Shown here one piece after another: positions 35,303 through 44,264 of a stretch of 64,000 nt of DNA. The notes beneath the pieces were generated by a model. It was not told the origin of the DNA. It searched no databases and saw only the letters and a list, made by a program, of their open reading frames with translations. Source of the DNA: Segnochrobactrum spirostomi (GTDB lineage Bacteria; Pseudomonadota; Alphaproteobacteria; Rhizobiales; Segnochrobactraceae); the NCBI RefSeq assembly GCF_009600605.1, contig NZ_VWNA01000001.1:2404501-2468500 (forward strand), read 5' to 3'. Both the position numbers and the translations under genes were made by a program. Every line of letters starts with the position of its first letter. Positions within the stretch are counted from its first letter, which is position 1.

Positions 35303-36511
35303 TCAGACGACGTCCGACTGCTCCCGCATCGCGGCCTCGATCAGGCAGGGCGAGATGAACAGCGCGCCGGAGAGCGCACCGCGCAGCGTCCTGACCGCGA
35401 CCACCGCCCAGAAGGCCGTCAGACCGACGACCAGAACCGCGCCGAACACCTGGAAGAAGGCGAGGCCGGTCGTCCTGGCGAGGGCGAGGGTCGCCAGGGA
35501 ATAGACGCCGAGGGGGAAGGTGAAGCCCCACCAGCCGAGATTGAAGGGCATGCCGCTGCGGGCATAATGCAGCGTCTTCAGGACCGCGAGGGCGAGCCAC
35601 CACAGGCCGAAGCCCCACATCATCAGCCCGCCGACGAGACCGAGACCGAAGGCGACCCGGCCGACCTCGCCGAGGCCGGCGGCGGCGAAGGCCGCCGGCG
35701 CGTCGCCGCCGAGCACGATCAGGCCGAACGCGCCGGTGCCGATCGGGCCGAGGGCGAGCCAGCCCGAGGCCGCCATGTCACGCCCCGGCAGCTTGTGCAG
35801 CACGAGGCGGAGCAGCAGGACGGTCAGCACCGAGAAGGCGGCCGGCACCGAATAGGCCCACAGCACGTACGAGAGCACCAGAACCTGGAAGCCCTGCGCC
35901 GGGGCGAGATGGGGGGCGAGCAGGCCGCCGCTGCCCGCCGCGACCTCCGCCGCGACGATCGGCAGGAGCCAGATCGCCGTCATCTTCTCCATCGTATGGT
36001 CCTGACGGGTGAACATCAGGTAGGGCACGCCGACGCCGATCACGAGGGAGAGCGCCGCATCGAACCACCACAGCCCCGTCGCGATCGCGACCGCCTGATC
36101 GCCGATCAGCCCGATCCCGAAGGCCAGGAAGCCGTTGACGATGGTCGCGAGGCCCATCGGGATGGTGCCGAAGAACATCGAGGCGGCGGAATGGCCGTAG
36201 ATGCGCCGCGCCTCGCGGGGGAACATCACCCACCGCGCCCCGTAGAGAACCGAGAAGGTGATGAACAGGGCGATGTTGAAGAGCCACAGCCCGGTGCCGA
36301 CCGCGTGGAGGCCGGGGATCGGCAGGGGAAACTGGTTCAGAGCAAGCGCGAGCACGCCGGTGCCCATGGTCGCGGCGAACCAGTTCGGGGTGAAGCGGCG
36401 GATGACGTCGGCGAAGGTGCCGCCCGCCGCGCTCGGCGCGCTCGGGGCCAGGACCGGCGCCGGGATCGCCGCGCCCGTGGTCGCGTGTCCGCTGATCATC
36501 TGCTCGCTCAT
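35303..36511 (-). CDS. TDT family transporter (TehA/SLAC1-like)
   Basis: A 402-residue inner-membrane protein with about ten membrane helices. RRFTPNWFAATMGTGVLALALNQFP near the start is the family signature containing the first helix. The TDT family moves small anions such as malate, chloride, sulfite or tellurite-related species. GAGGGGGATGTC precedes the start at 36511. A LysR-type regulator is transcribed divergently from the same intergenic region, which suggests control by the substrate; a sulfite or organic-anion exporter is a fair guess. Confidence 0.85.
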   Translation of the reverse strand: MSEQMISGHATTGAAIPAPVLAPSAPSAAGGTFADVIRRFTPNWFAATMGTGVLALALNQFPLPIPGLHAVGTGLWLFNIALFITFSVLYGARWVMFPREARRIYGHSAASMFFGTIPMGLATIVNGFLAFGIGLIGDQAVAIATGLWWFDAALSLVIGVGVPYLMFTRQDHTMEKMTAIWLLPIVAAEVAAGSGGLLAPHLAPAQGFQVLVLSYVLWAYSVPAAFSVLTVLLLRLVLHKLPGRDMAASGWLALGPIGTGAFGLIVLGGDAPAAFAAAGLGEVGRVAFGLGLVGGLMMWGFGLWWLALAVLKTLHYARSGMPFNLGWWGFTFPLGVYSLATLALARTTGLAFFQVFGAVLVVGLTAFWAVVAVRTLRGALSGALFISPCLIEAAMREQSDVV

Positions 36512-36634
36512 GACATCCCCCTCGGCCTCGGCGGCGGCGAGAAGGCCGTCCGCGCTGCCCGTTCGGAGCGGGCCGGGATGTCGCCTCGCGACACCTGCCG
36601 GCCCAACGCGATGGACATTACGTCCCGTCGAACG

Positions 36635-36649
36635 ATCTATCCAATAGAT
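36635..36649. promoter_or_regulatory. LysR-type operator between the TDT transporter and LysR genes
   Basis: ATCTAT and ATAGAT form a perfect inverted repeat with a three-base spacer, giving the T-N11-A pattern of LysR recognition boxes. It lies 53 bases before the regulator gene. A second AT-rich patch around 36661-36685 may be the activation site. The rest of the 190-base region holds no gene. Confidence 0.5.
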
Positions 36650-36701
36650 GTTCCAGCTTGATACGATCTCGATATCAGATTGATGTCGGGCGACCCTGGC
36701 G

Positions 36702-37610
36702 ATGACCCTCGAACAGCTCCGGATCTTCGTGGCGGTGGCCGAGCGCCAGCACATGACGCGGGCGGCCGAGGCGCTGAACCTCGCCCAATCGGCGGCGAGC
36801 AGTGCCGTCGCGGCGCTCGAGGCACGCTACGGGGTGCCGCTGTTCGACCGGGTCGGCCGCCGCATCCTGCTGACCGAGGCGGGCCGCGTCTTCCTCGGCG
36901 AGGCCCAGGCCGTGCTCGCCCGCGCCGAGGCGGCGGAGCGGGTGCTTGCCGAGTTCGGCAGCCTCGACCGCGGCAGTCTGTCGGTGCATGCGAGCCTGAC
37001 CATCGCCGGCTATTGGCTGCCGCGCCACCTGGTCGCCTTCCGCCGCGCGCATCCGAAAGTCGTGCTGCACCTTTCGGTCGGCAACACCGCGCAGGTCGCG
37101 CTGGCGGTCGAGACCGGGACGGCGGAGCTCGGCTTCGTCGAAGGCACGGTCGACAATCCCGATCTGCTGGTGACCGCGGTCGCGCGGGACCGGCTCGTCG
37201 TCGTGGTCGGCCCGGGCCATCCCTGGATCGCCGATCCGCCGCGGACCCCCGCCGATCTCGCCGCCGGCTCCTGGGTGCTGCGCGAGCCGGGGTCCGGCAC
37301 CCGTTCGGCCTTCGAGCAGGCGTTGGCCCGGTTCGGGGTCGCGCCCGAGGGGCTCGACGCGGCGCTGGAACTGCCGTCGAACGAAGCCATCCTTGCCGCC
37401 GTCGAGGACGGCTTCGGAGCGACGGCGATTTCCGACGTGATCGCCGCCGCGGGCATCGCGGCCGGGCGGCTCACCCGCCTGCCGATCGATCTGCCGGAGC
37501 GCGCGTTCCACGTCCTCCGCCATCCCGAGCGCCACCCGAGCGGCGCCGCGAAGGCCCTCCTCGCCGTGATCGCCGCGGCCCCGGCACGGCGGCCTACGCC
37601 TCACACATAA
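36702..37610 (+). CDS. LysR-family transcriptional regulator
   Basis: A 302-residue regulator. The N-terminal helix-turn-helix is textbook (MTLEQLRIFVAVAERQHMTR, AAEALNLAQSAASSAVAALE, LFDRVGRR). The ligand-binding part begins near residue 90 (SLSVHASLTIAGYWLPRHL). It resembles CysB/CysL-type regulators only in general layout. It is divergent from the TDT transporter gene and probably controls it. The 3' end overlaps the converging Rieske gene by ten bases. Confidence 0.9.
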   Translation: MTLEQLRIFVAVAERQHMTRAAEALNLAQSAASSAVAALEARYGVPLFDRVGRRILLTEAGRVFLGEAQAVLARAEAAERVLAEFGSLDRGSLSVHASLTIAGYWLPRHLVAFRRAHPKVVLHLSVGNTAQVALAVETGTAELGFVEGTVDNPDLLVTAVARDRLVVVVGPGHPWIADPPRTPADLAAGSWVLREPGSGTRSAFEQALARFGVAPEGLDAALELPSNEAILAAVEDGFGATAISDVIAAAGIAAGRLTRLPIDLPERAFHVLRHPERHPSGAAKALLAVIAAAPARRPTPHT

Positions 37611-38752
37611 TCGCCGATGCGATCTGTGACGTAGCGGCGGATGTCGAGGTTCCAGTCCTCCATCGGCGCGTAGAAGCCCGACTGGTGGACGCGGTTCGCC
37701 ATGCCCCGCTGCACGCGCTCGCACACGGACCAATCCTGCCGGTTGACGAGGTCCCAGAAATCGACCGCGTCCGACGGGTCGAAGCCCGGCTTCTCGATCT
37801 CCGACGGCTCGAACAGGAAGAGGCATTCGATGTCGGTGCGGCTCGGCCCCTTGGGGGTCAGCACGAAGCAGGCGGCGTGGTCGCAGGCGAGGCTCGCCAT
37901 CAGGTTCGGGTAGACGAGCTCGCCCTTGTGGCGGACGAGCTCGTCGGCGTCGAGGCCCGGGAAGGGGCGCCGGGTCGTCGTGCCGGTCGCCGTGAAGGTG
38001 TAGGCGCCGTCGCGGTGGGGGATGCCGCGCTCCCAATCGAGCATGGCCCCGCCGTTCTCGCGGAAGGCCGGCACCACCGAGCAGAGTTCCGGGTGGACGC
38101 CGGCGCAGTGGTAGCACTCGTTGTAGTTCTCGGCGATCACCTTCCAGTTCGCCTCCACCTCGTAATGGAGGCTCGCGCCGACGCGCAGATCGGCGAGGGG
38201 ATAGCGGGCGATGCGCTCGGCCATGGGGCCGAGCACGCTCATCAGAGGCGGCGCCTCGGCCGGCGTGAAGTTCAGGAACAGGAAGCCGCCCCAGGTGTCG
38301 ACGCCGACCGGGTGGAGCGAGAAATCCTCCTTGCGGAAGCCGGGGGCGGCGACGAGGTGCGGGGCGGCGACGAGGTCGCCCTCGAAATCGTAGGCCCAGG
38401 AATGGTAGGCGCAGCGGATGAGGTTGCGTCCGACCACGCCGCCCCGGAGGTCGGCCCGCCCCGGCCGGGCCTCGAGCCCGGCGCGGGTGCAGAGTTCGGC
38501 GCCGCGGTGGCGGCACACATTGTAGAAGGCGCGGAGCCCGCCCTCTTGCGTGCGCACCACGATGACGCTCTGGCCGAACAGCTCGACGACGAGATGCGAG
38601 CCCGGCGCCGCGACGTCGGATTCGCGGCCGGCGCAGAACCATTCCCGGAGGAAGATGTGCTCCTTCTCGAGGCCGTAGATGCGGTCTTCGAGATACCAGG
38701 ACGACGGCAGCGTCGCCTGAAGGCCGACGGGTTGAGAGGATGCGAGGCTCAC
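37601..38752 (-). CDS. Rieske non-heme iron oxygenase, alpha subunit (quaternary-ammonium type)
   Basis: A 383-residue oxygenase. The Rieske cluster ligands are C80 and H82 (CRHRGAEL) and C114 and H117 (CAYHSW). The mononuclear iron site has H215 and H220 in NECYHCAGVH, with an aspartate near 331-340. The bridging residue between the two centres is E212 rather than the usual Asp, a mark of carnitine, glycine betaine and stachydrine oxygenases. A betaine-like substrate is therefore likely, with N-demethylation or C-N cleavage. No reductase subunit gene is nearby. It is the last gene of the nine-gene run from 49695, just after the solute-binding protein gene. Confidence 0.88.
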   Translation of the reverse strand: MSLASSQPVGLQATLPSSWYLEDRIYGLEKEHIFLREWFCAGRESDVAAPGSHLVVELFGQSVIVVRTQEGGLRAFYNVCRHRGAELCTRAGLEARPGRADLRGGVVGRNLIRCAYHSWAYDFEGDLVAAPHLVAAPGFRKEDFSLHPVGVDTWGGFLFLNFTPAEAPPLMSVLGPMAERIARYPLADLRVGASLHYEVEANWKVIAENYNECYHCAGVHPELCSVVPAFRENGGAMLDWERGIPHRDGAYTFTATGTTTRRPFPGLDADELVRHKGELVYPNLMASLACDHAACFVLTPKGPSRTDIECLFLFEPSEIEKPGFDPSDAVDFWDLVNRQDWSVCERVQRGMANRVHQSGFYAPMEDWNLDIRRYVTDRIGDYV

Positions 38753-38756
38753 GGCA

Positions 38757-40316
38757 TCACCCCTTGGTCACGCGTGCGATGTCGAGATAGCCGTCGGCCA
38801 GGATGAAGGGCTTGAGATTGCCCCGCGCGACGGCGGCGAAGGTTTCGTGGGTGAGGAAGATGAAGCCGCCGGACTGCTCCATCATGTCCTGCATCTTGCG
38901 ATAGAGCGCGCCGCGCTTGTCCTGATCGGTCTCCTCGGCGCCCTGCTGGTAGGCCGCCTCGAAGGCCGGATCGTCAAATTGCGACCAGTTGTAGATGCCG
39001 ATCTGGCCGGGCCGGAACCAGGTCAGGTTCTCGGACGGGTCGACGCCGCCGGCAAAGTTCATCAGCACCATGTCGAGCGTCTTCCAGGTGTCGCCGGAGG
39101 ACTTGTCGCCGAGGGTCCAATAGACGCCCTCGTCGTAGCTCTTGATGTCGACGGTGACACCGACCGCCGCATAGAGCGCCTGGACGATCTGGGCGATGAG
39201 CTGGCTCGTCTTGTCGTTGAGGGTGGCGAGCTCGATCGTGAGGTCCGAGACGCCGGCCTCGGCGAGGAGCGCCTTCGCCTTCTCCGGATCGGCCGGGTAG
39301 AGGATCTTGTCGCGGTGGCCGAACATGCTCGGCGGCACCACGCCGGTCGCCGGCGCCGCGAGGCCGGAATAGGCGCCCTGCATCACCTGATCGATGTCGA
39401 GCGCATATTGCAGCGCCCGGCGCACCCGCTCGTCCTTGAACTTCGGATTGCCGAGATTGATCGTCAGCCACGACAGGCGGTTGCCGTTCATCTCGATCAG
39501 TGTGGTGTCGGCCGGCAGCTTGGTGCGGTAGGTCGCCAGCGTGTTGAGGCTGATCTTCGTGTAGTCGAGCGCCTTCGATTCGTAGGCGAGCGCGGCGGAC
39601 TCGTCGTCCGTCACGATCTCGAAGCGCACCTTGGGGAAGGTCGGCTTGTCGCCCTTCCAGCCGGCGTTGGGGCCGAGCGTCAGGCTCTGCTTCGGCACCC
39701 ACTTTTCGATGACGTAGGGACCGGCGCTCGTCGGCACGTCGGTGGTGAACTTGCCGCCGACCTTTTCGAGCGCCTTCCGGGAGACGATGTGACCCATATA
39801 ATAGGGCAGCGTCGTCACCCAGAACGGCGTGTAGGGCTTCTTGAGGTGGATCTTGCCGGTGCGCTCGCCGGTCACCTCGACCTTGTCCATCGCCTCGAAG
39901 GCGTAGGCCCAGGCCGACTTGTTGGCCGGATCGGCGACCCGCTCGAAGGAATATTTGACGTCGTCCGCGGTCACCGGACCGAAGCCGTTCGTCCATTCCA
40001 GCCAATCGTGCAGCGTGAAGGCGATCTCGGTCGGCGAGACCTGCTTCAGTTCGCTCGCCGCATAGGGCGTCCAGTTGGTCGGGTTGCGCACGTCGCCGAG
40101 CCGGTTGAGCGAGAGGAACAGGGCGCGGCCGACCTCCTCTTCCAGAAGGCCGTTCTGGAAGGCGGGATCGAGGATCTGGATGTCCGAGGCCCCGCGCACC
40201 ACCAGGGTGTCGCCGTCGAGGGCGAAGGCGAGGCGCGGACGGGCGGCGAGGGCGGCGGCGGTGAGCGCGCCGCCGGCGAGGAAGCGTCGTCGGGTGAAGG
40301 CGAACGGGTCGGTCAT
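38757..40316 (-). CDS. Dipeptide/oligopeptide-type ABC transporter solute-binding protein
   Basis: A 519-residue periplasmic protein of the family 5 binding proteins. A twin-arginine signal is present (RRRFLAGG at 9-16, then a hydrophobic run). SALGY-type family blocks include VKYSFERVADP, GPYVIEKWVPKQSLTLGPN and VRRALQYALDIDQVMQGAY. Such proteins bind peptides, but also opines, nickel or quaternary-ammonium compounds. It sits between the ATPase genes and the Rieske oxygenase gene in one operon, so the ligand is likely the oxygenase pathway's substrate. Confidence 0.88.
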   Translation of the reverse strand: MTDPFAFTRRRFLAGGALTAAALAARPRLAFALDGDTLVVRGASDIQILDPAFQNGLLEEEVGRALFLSLNRLGDVRNPTNWTPYAASELKQVSPTEIAFTLHDWLEWTNGFGPVTADDVKYSFERVADPANKSAWAYAFEAMDKVEVTGERTGKIHLKKPYTPFWVTTLPYYMGHIVSRKALEKVGGKFTTDVPTSAGPYVIEKWVPKQSLTLGPNAGWKGDKPTFPKVRFEIVTDDESAALAYESKALDYTKISLNTLATYRTKLPADTTLIEMNGNRLSWLTINLGNPKFKDERVRRALQYALDIDQVMQGAYSGLAAPATGVVPPSMFGHRDKILYPADPEKAKALLAEAGVSDLTIELATLNDKTSQLIAQIVQALYAAVGVTVDIKSYDEGVYWTLGDKSSGDTWKTLDMVLMNFAGGVDPSENLTWFRPGQIGIYNWSQFDDPAFEAAYQQGAEETDQDKRGALYRKMQDMMEQSGGFIFLTHETFAAVARGNLKPFILADGYLDIARVTKG

Positions 40317-40340
40317 GGCGGCATCCCTCTGGTTCGAGCC

Positions 40341-41360
40341 TTAGGCTCTTTTTTGGAGTGCGGCGGCCCGCGGACCGGCCGCGGGCGCGGCAGTCTCGGC
40401 GAGCGGAAAATGGCAGCTCAGGCGGTGGTCTGGGCCGACGAGGATCTCCGGCGGCGCCTCGGTGCGGCAGCGCTCGGCGGCGAAGCGGCAGCGGAGATGG
40501 AAGGCGCAGCCCGACGGCCGGTTGGCGAGGCTCGGCACCTCGCCGGCGACCGGCGGCTCGGTGCGGCGGCGGCGCGGATCGGGCACCGGCTCGGATTCGA
40601 TCAGCGCGCGGGTATAGGGATGGCGCGGCGCCCGGAAGATCGCCGCCGTCGGCCCGCTCTCGACGACGCGGCCGAGATAGAGGATCGCGATGCGGTCGGA
40701 GATGTGGCGCACGACCGCGAGATTGTGGGTGATGACGAGGAACGCGGTGTCGTGGGCCGCGCGGATGTCGAGGAAGAGGTTGAGGACGCCGCCCTGCACC
40801 GAGACGTCGAGGCCGGCGGTCGGTTCGTCGGCGACGACGAGGCGGGGCACCACCGAAAGCGCGCGGGCGATCGCGGCGCGCCGGGCCTGCCCGCCGCTCA
40901 AGGCATGGGGAAAGCGGTCGAGCACCGCCGGGGACAAGCCGGCCTGCCGCACCAGGGCCGCGAGCGCCGTCTCGTCGGTGCCGCCGGTCCCGGCGATGCG
41001 CCGCGGTTCGGCGACGATGGAGCCGATGCGCTGGCGTGGATTGAACGACGAGGCCGGGTCCTGGAACAGGAGCGCGGTGCGCGCCCGCACGCGGCGATAG
41101 CTCGCGGGGGAGAAGTCGGGCAGCGGCGTGCCCTCGAAGGTGAGCGTGCCCGCGGTCGGCTTCACCAGCCCAACGAGGGCGCGGCCGAAGGTGGTCTTGC
41201 CCGAGCCGCTCTCGCCGACCAGGGCGACGATCTCGCCGGGACGGATCGCGAGCGAGACCTCCTCCACGATCGAGAGCCGGCGCGCCGGGCGGAACGGCAG
41301 GGCGCGGCCCGCGGGGACCGCGATCGACAGCGCCTCGGTTTCGAGCACGGGCGCGCTCAT
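40341..41360 (-). CDS. ABC transporter ATP-binding protein (DppF/OppF type)
   Basis: A 339-residue ATPase: Walker A GESGSGKTT (49-57), signature LSGGQARRAAIARAL, Walker B LVVADEPTAGLD, switch histidine in VITHNLAVV. The C-terminal part has the cysteine-containing region CAFHLRCRFAAERC, typical of OppD/OppF subunits, which in some members binds an iron-sulfur cluster. Its start overlaps the end of the other ATPase gene by four bases. It forms the ATPase pair of the importer with that protein. Confidence 0.9.
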   Translation of the reverse strand: MSAPVLETEALSIAVPAGRALPFRPARRLSIVEEVSLAIRPGEIVALVGESGSGKTTFGRALVGLVKPTAGTLTFEGTPLPDFSPASYRRVRARTALLFQDPASSFNPRQRIGSIVAEPRRIAGTGGTDETALAALVRQAGLSPAVLDRFPHALSGGQARRAAIARALSVVPRLVVADEPTAGLDVSVQGGVLNLFLDIRAAHDTAFLVITHNLAVVRHISDRIAILYLGRVVESGPTAAIFRAPRHPYTRALIESEPVPDPRRRRTEPPVAGEVPSLANRPSGCAFHLRCRFAAERCRTEAPPEILVGPDHRLSCHFPLAETAAPAAGPRAAALQKRA

Positions 41361-42382
41361 GCCGTGCCTCCCGCCGCATCGAGGCGCAGGCAGCGGGCGG
41401 CGTGGACACCGCCTGCCGTGTCGACCACCACCCGCGGCGGGGTGAGGCTCGCGCAGCGCCCCTCTGCCTCGGCGCAGCGCGGGGCGAAGCCGCAGCCGGG
41501 CCGGCCGGCGCGCGGCACCTCGCCGGCGATCACCGGCATCCGCCCGGCCCCGGCGGCGATCAGCGCCGGCTCGCAGGCGAACAAGGCGCGGGTATAGGGA
41601 TGGCGCGGCGCGGCGAAGATCGCCTCGACCGGTCCCTCCTCGACGATCCGCCCCGCATACATCACGGCGACCCGGTCGCAGAGTTCGGCGATGACGCCGA
41701 GATGGTGGGAGATCATCAGAATGGCGACGCCCGAGGCGGCGTTGAGCTCGCGCATCAGATGCAGGATCTGGGCCTCGGTGGTGACGTCGAGGGCGGTCGT
41801 CGGCTCGTCGGCGATGAGGAGCGCCGGGCGCATCAGGAGCGCGGCGGCGATGGCGGCGCGCTGGAGCATGCCGCCGGAGAGCTCGAACGGATAGCAGCCG
41901 AGTCGGGCCTCGGGATCGGACAGGCCGACATCCTTCAGCGCCGCGACGATGCGCGTCCGCTTCTCCTCCGTCGACGCACGCTCGCGCCACATCAGGTCGG
42001 CGAGCTGCCGGCCGAGGGTGTGGAGCGGGCTGAAGGCGGTCATCGGGTTCTGGAACACCATCGCCGCGGCCGGCCCGCGTAAGCCGGCGAGGGTGCGGCG
42101 GTCGGCGCCGAGGAGGTCGGTCCCGGCGAGGCTGAGCCGCTCGCCCGTGATCCGCGCCGAGGACGGCAGCAGGCCGAGCACCGAATGGGCGAGGGAGGTC
42201 TTGCCCGAGCCGCTCTCGCCGATCACCCCGACGATCTCGCCCGCCGCGATGGTGAGATCGACGCCGATCGCCGCCGGCACCCCGCCGGCATAGGTGATCG
42301 AGACGTCGCGCATCTCGAGCACGGGGCCGGCGGCGTCGGCCGCCGGGGACGTCTCGCGGGCCGCGGCGGTCTCCGTCCTCAT
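41357..42382 (-). CDS. ABC transporter ATP-binding protein (DppD/OppD type)
   Basis: A 341-residue ATPase: Walker A GESGSGKTS, signature LSGGMLQRAAIAAAL, Walker B LLIADEPTTALD, switch histidine in MISHHLGVI. The C-terminal cysteine region GCGFAPRCAEAEGRC is as in OppD. It overlaps the upstream permease gene and the downstream ATPase gene by four bases each, so translation is coupled along the operon. Confidence 0.9.
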   Translation of the reverse strand: MRTETAAARETSPAADAAGPVLEMRDVSITYAGGVPAAIGVDLTIAAGEIVGVIGESGSGKTSLAHSVLGLLPSSARITGERLSLAGTDLLGADRRTLAGLRGPAAAMVFQNPMTAFSPLHTLGRQLADLMWRERASTEEKRTRIVAALKDVGLSDPEARLGCYPFELSGGMLQRAAIAAALLMRPALLIADEPTTALDVTTEAQILHLMRELNAASGVAILMISHHLGVIAELCDRVAVMYAGRIVEEGPVEAIFAAPRHPYTRALFACEPALIAAGAGRMPVIAGEVPRAGRPGCGFAPRCAEAEGRCASLTPPRVVVDTAGGVHAARCLRLDAAGGTA

Positions 42383-43293
42383 GGCCGCCGCTCCCGCGCG
42401 AGTTTCGGGTCGAGGGCGTCGCGCAGCGCCTCGCCGAAGAAGGTGAAGCCGATGGTCGCGAGCACGAGCGGCACGCCGCCGGCGATGACCGGCACCGGCG
42501 TCTTGCGGATCACCGCGAAGCCGTCGCTGAGGATGTTGCCCCAGCTCGGGATCTGCGGCTTGACCCCCAGCCCGAGGAAGGAGAGCCCGGCTTCGAGGGT
42601 GATGATGGTGGAAAGATCGAGGCAGGCGAGGATGAGGAGCGGCCCGATCACGTTCGGCAGGAGGTGGCGGAACAGGATGCGGCCGAGGCCGGCATTCATG
42701 GCCTGCTCCGCCTTGATGAAATCGCGCGCCTTGAGGCTCAGCGTCTGCGAGCGCACCAGCCGGGCGTAGCTCGGCACCGAATAGACCACGATGACGAGGA
42801 TCACCGTCGGGATGCCCGGCCCGAGCAGCACCACCATGGCGAGGCCGAGCATGATCATCGGCAGCGAGCTCAGGCTGTCGAAGACGAGGATCAGGGCGGC
42901 GTCGAGCCAGCGCGGCCCGTAGCCCGCGACGAGGCCGAGCGGCAGGGCGGCGGCGAGCGAGAGGCCGAGGGAGAGGAGCGCGACCGTCATGGCGGTCTGC
43001 GTACCGAGCACGACGCGGGAGAACAGGTCGCGGCCGAGCTGGTCGGTGCCGAGGAGGTGGAGCAGCGAGGGGTCGGCGAGCCGCTCCCGCACGTTGATCG
43101 CCGTCGGCGAATAGGGTGCGATCCAGGGGGCGAAGATCGCCACGATCAGGATCGCGGCGACGAGGGTGCAGCCGATGCCGCCGATCGGGTTGAAGGCGAC
43201 GCGGCGGATGAGCTCGCTCGCCTTGCGCCGCGGCGGCAGGTCCGGCTCGGCGGCGGTGGCGGCGATGAGGGGATCGTCGATGGTGGCCATCAT
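42379..43293 (-). CDS. ABC transporter permease (DppC/OppC type)
   Basis: A 304-residue permease. HLLGTDQLGRDLFSRVVLGT is the DppC signature, with about six membrane helices and the EAA-type loop around AEQAMNAGLGRILFRHLLPN. The first codon could be the ATG at 43293 or the next one at 43290. It follows the DppB-type gene with one base between. Confidence 0.9.
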   Translation of the reverse strand: MMATIDDPLIAATAAEPDLPPRRKASELIRRVAFNPIGGIGCTLVAAILIVAIFAPWIAPYSPTAINVRERLADPSLLHLLGTDQLGRDLFSRVVLGTQTAMTVALLSLGLSLAAALPLGLVAGYGPRWLDAALILVFDSLSSLPMIMLGLAMVVLLGPGIPTVILVIVVYSVPSYARLVRSQTLSLKARDFIKAEQAMNAGLGRILFRHLLPNVIGPLLILACLDLSTIITLEAGLSFLGLGVKPQIPSWGNILSDGFAVIRKTPVPVIAGGVPLVLATIGFTFFGEALRDALDPKLARERRP

Positions 43294-43294
43294 C

Positions 43295-44239
43295 TCACAG
43301 CGACCTCCGCACGCGGGGATCGAGCCAGGCGACGGCGACGTCGGCGACGATCATGCAGGTCACGTAGAGGGCCGAGGTGACGAGCACCGTGCCGATGACG
43401 ATCGGATAATTGCGCGAGATGACGGCGTCGTACGTCATCTTGCCGAGGCCGGGGCGGGAGAACACGATCTCGGCGAACACCGAGCCGGTTAGGAGACCGC
43501 CGAAGCCGATCGCGATCACCGAGACGACGGCGAGGAAGCCCTGCTTGAGGGCATAGGCATAGACGATGCGGCCCTCGGCGACGCCGAAGGCGCGGAGAGT
43601 GCGGACATAGGGCTCGCCCATCGCCTCGATCATGGCGGCCCGCACGATGCGCGCGATATAGCCGACCCAGCCGAGCCCGATCGCGAAGGAGGGCAGGATG
43701 AGCGCTTTCGCCTGGCTGGCGAGGTTCCCCGGCTCGCCCGCCCCGATCGCCGGCAGCCAGTTGAGCGCGACGGCGAACACGAGCAGCGAATAGAGCGCGA
43801 CAACGAAGGAGGGGACGGCGACGAAGCCGACCGAGAGCACGCCGATTAGCCAATCCGGCCAGCGGCCGTGGTGGGTGACGGCGACGCAGCCGAGCAGGGT
43901 GCCGAGCCCGACCGCCCAGGCGAGGCTCGTGAGCGCGAGCGTCACCGTGTAGGGCAGCACCTCCCAGATCATCACCGCGACCGGGCGCCGGCTCCAGACG
44001 TCCTCGCCGAGATCCCCATGGGCGAGCCGGCCGAGAAACAGGCCGAGCTGTTCGGGCACCGACTTGTCGAGCCCCATCAATTGGCGGAACGCCTCGCGCA
44101 TCTCCGGTGTCGAGCGCGGCCCGAGAGCGACCACGCTCGGATCGCCGGGGATGAGGTGCATCATGGTGAAGAGCAGGATCGCGACGACGGCGAGAATGGC
44201 ACAGCCGAGGGCGACGCGGCGGAGGATGAAGAAGATCAT
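43295..44239 (-). CDS. ABC transporter permease (DppB/OppB type)
   Basis: A 314-residue permease. The start is a hydrophobic helix after MIFFILRRVALG, the N-terminal family motif, and the periplasmic loop MHLIPGDPSVVALG follows. About six membrane helices and the loop RTLRAFGVAEGRIVYAYALK fit the ATPase-contact region. It begins 25 bases after the hydrolase stop, so the importer genes and the hydrolase are one transcript. Confidence 0.9.
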   Translation of the reverse strand: MIFFILRRVALGCAILAVVAILLFTMMHLIPGDPSVVALGPRSTPEMREAFRQLMGLDKSVPEQLGLFLGRLAHGDLGEDVWSRRPVAVMIWEVLPYTVTLALTSLAWAVGLGTLLGCVAVTHHGRWPDWLIGVLSVGFVAVPSFVVALYSLLVFAVALNWLPAIGAGEPGNLASQAKALILPSFAIGLGWVGYIARIVRAAMIEAMGEPYVRTLRAFGVAEGRIVYAYALKQGFLAVVSVIAIGFGGLLTGSVFAEIVFSRPGLGKMTYDAVISRNYPIVIGTVLVTSALYVTCMIVADVAVAWLDPRVRRSL

Positions 44240-44264
44240 CGTGCCGCTCCCCCGGTCGTGGGCT

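Noticed and set aside
33089-36661. A 1190-codon plus-strand frame through uvrC and the TDT transporter gene
   Set aside because: Out of frame with uvrC and antisense to the transporter; composition is that of a shadow frame.
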